DNA from: Candidatus Woesearchaeota archaeon
GTDB taxonomy: Archaea > Nanobdellota > Nanobdellia > SCGC-AAA011-G17 > JAFCDX01
Direction of reading: 5' to 3'
DNA: 40,123 nucleotides
Assembly: GCA_017609465.1 (NCBI GenBank)
Contig: JAFCDX010000008.1
Coordinates: 1-40,123 of the forward strand
Of the stretch, positions 39,482 to 40,123 are shown one piece after another (positions within the stretch are counted from its first letter, which is position 1; every line of letters starts with the position of its first letter). The position numbers were made by a program, and so were the translations under genes. Under the pieces are notes generated by a model that was not told the DNA's origin, ran no database searches, and saw only the letters and a program-made list of their open reading frames with translations.

Positions 39482-39625
39482 GCGGGAGACAGGATTTGAA
39501 CCTGCGTAGGCACTAAGCCACAGGATTTCTCCTCTGAAAACTTAAGTCCTGCCCGCTAGACAATCATACAATCTCTTATATGACTTTTTTCCAGATTCCG
39601 GGATTAATCTCTCCGGCACTCCCGC
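39482..39625 (-). tRNA. tRNA-Leu(UAA) with anticodon-loop intron (39527-39540) and ~42-44 nt insertion in the D-loop
   Basis: GCGGGAG/CTCCCGC acceptor, CAGGA/TCCTG anticodon stem with CTTAAG, variable arm GGC-TTAGT-GCC, T-arm GCAGG-TTCAAAT-CCTGT; D-stem CCG/CGG encloses 58 nt. Confidence 0.85.
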
Positions 39626-39662
39626 ATAGGAAAATCCAGAAAATTTTAACTTATAAATATTA

Positions 39663-40121
39663 CTATTTTAAAATTAAATTAACACCAATAACCTTATTGT
39701 TTTTTGTATCAAAAACAAGAAAATCTGTTGGAAAATCCTTTAGAGTATCTATTCCTGTTAATGTAGCCAGCTTGTCAGTCTCAACCATGTTTAATATTAC
39801 AGATTTTGGATATTTTTTCTTTAAAATCTTCTCAGAAATTTCAAGAGATTCTGCTTCATTTAACTTGCTCTTAAATTTTAAAATTTCTCCTTTAAATAAT
39901 TCCTTAAGAACATTTACTTCAATCTTTATAACACTCTTCCTAGTTTTGGGTTTTTTCTTTTTTTCAAGAGAAACTTTTCTCTTTGCATACAAATCAATTA
40001 TTCTGTTGATAGAATCAATCTCCTTTTTTTTCAACCCTATAAATTTTAACCACTTATCCCTTGCAGAAGAATTAAAAAATATCAACAAAGCTTCCATTTC
40101 GTTAAAGAATTTTTTAGCCAA
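39663..40121 (-). CDS. hypothetical protein (152 aa; possibly truncated by window edge)
   Basis: ORF reaching to 2 nt from the window end; no recognised domain. Confidence 0.6.
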   Translation of the reverse strand: MAKKFFNEMEALLIFFNSSARDKWLKFIGLKKKEIDSINRIIDLYAKRKVSLEKKKKPKTRKSVIKIEVNVLKELFKGEILKFKSKLNEAESLEISEKILKKKYPKSVILNMVETDKLATLTGIDTLKDFPTDFLVFDTKNNKVIGVNLILK

Positions 40122-40123
40122 GA

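Overview
AT-rich archaeal window, probably DPANN (Pacearchaeota/Woesearchaeota-like). The lineage is inferred from gene content only; no search was run. Left part: an archaeal MFS-transporter/SAM-methyltransferase block on the minus strand with 4-nt start/stop overlaps, and a PIN-domain protein. Middle: bacterial-type DNA gyrase (gyrB-gyrA), a three-gene operon of unknown function that includes a TIM-barrel protein with a long charged insertion, and a signal peptidase II-like protein. These are followed by GluRS and a translation cluster (L7Ae, S28e, L24e, aIF5B, S6e, aIF2-gamma). L24e is absent from the supplied ORF track. Right part: a membrane-anchored subtilisin, an MNT nucleotidyltransferase with a possible HEPN-like half, and a ~9.2 kb type IV pilus-like locus. 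The pilus locus has an ATPase interrupted by a LAGLIDADG intein, two TadC/FlaJ-like platform proteins and seven pilin-like proteins. Bacterial-type adenylate kinase and a GNAT protein follow. Three tRNAs are present: Ser(GGA), Thr(GGU) with a 12-nt intron, and Leu(UAA) with an anticodon-loop intron plus a ~42-44 nt insertion in the D-loop. A frameshifted TspO/MBR gene lies between the Thr and Leu tRNAs. Most notable items: the doubly interrupted tRNA-Leu, the intein-bearing pilus ATPase locus, the archaeal LspA-like protein, the frameshifted TspO and the coupled methyltransferase/MFS block.
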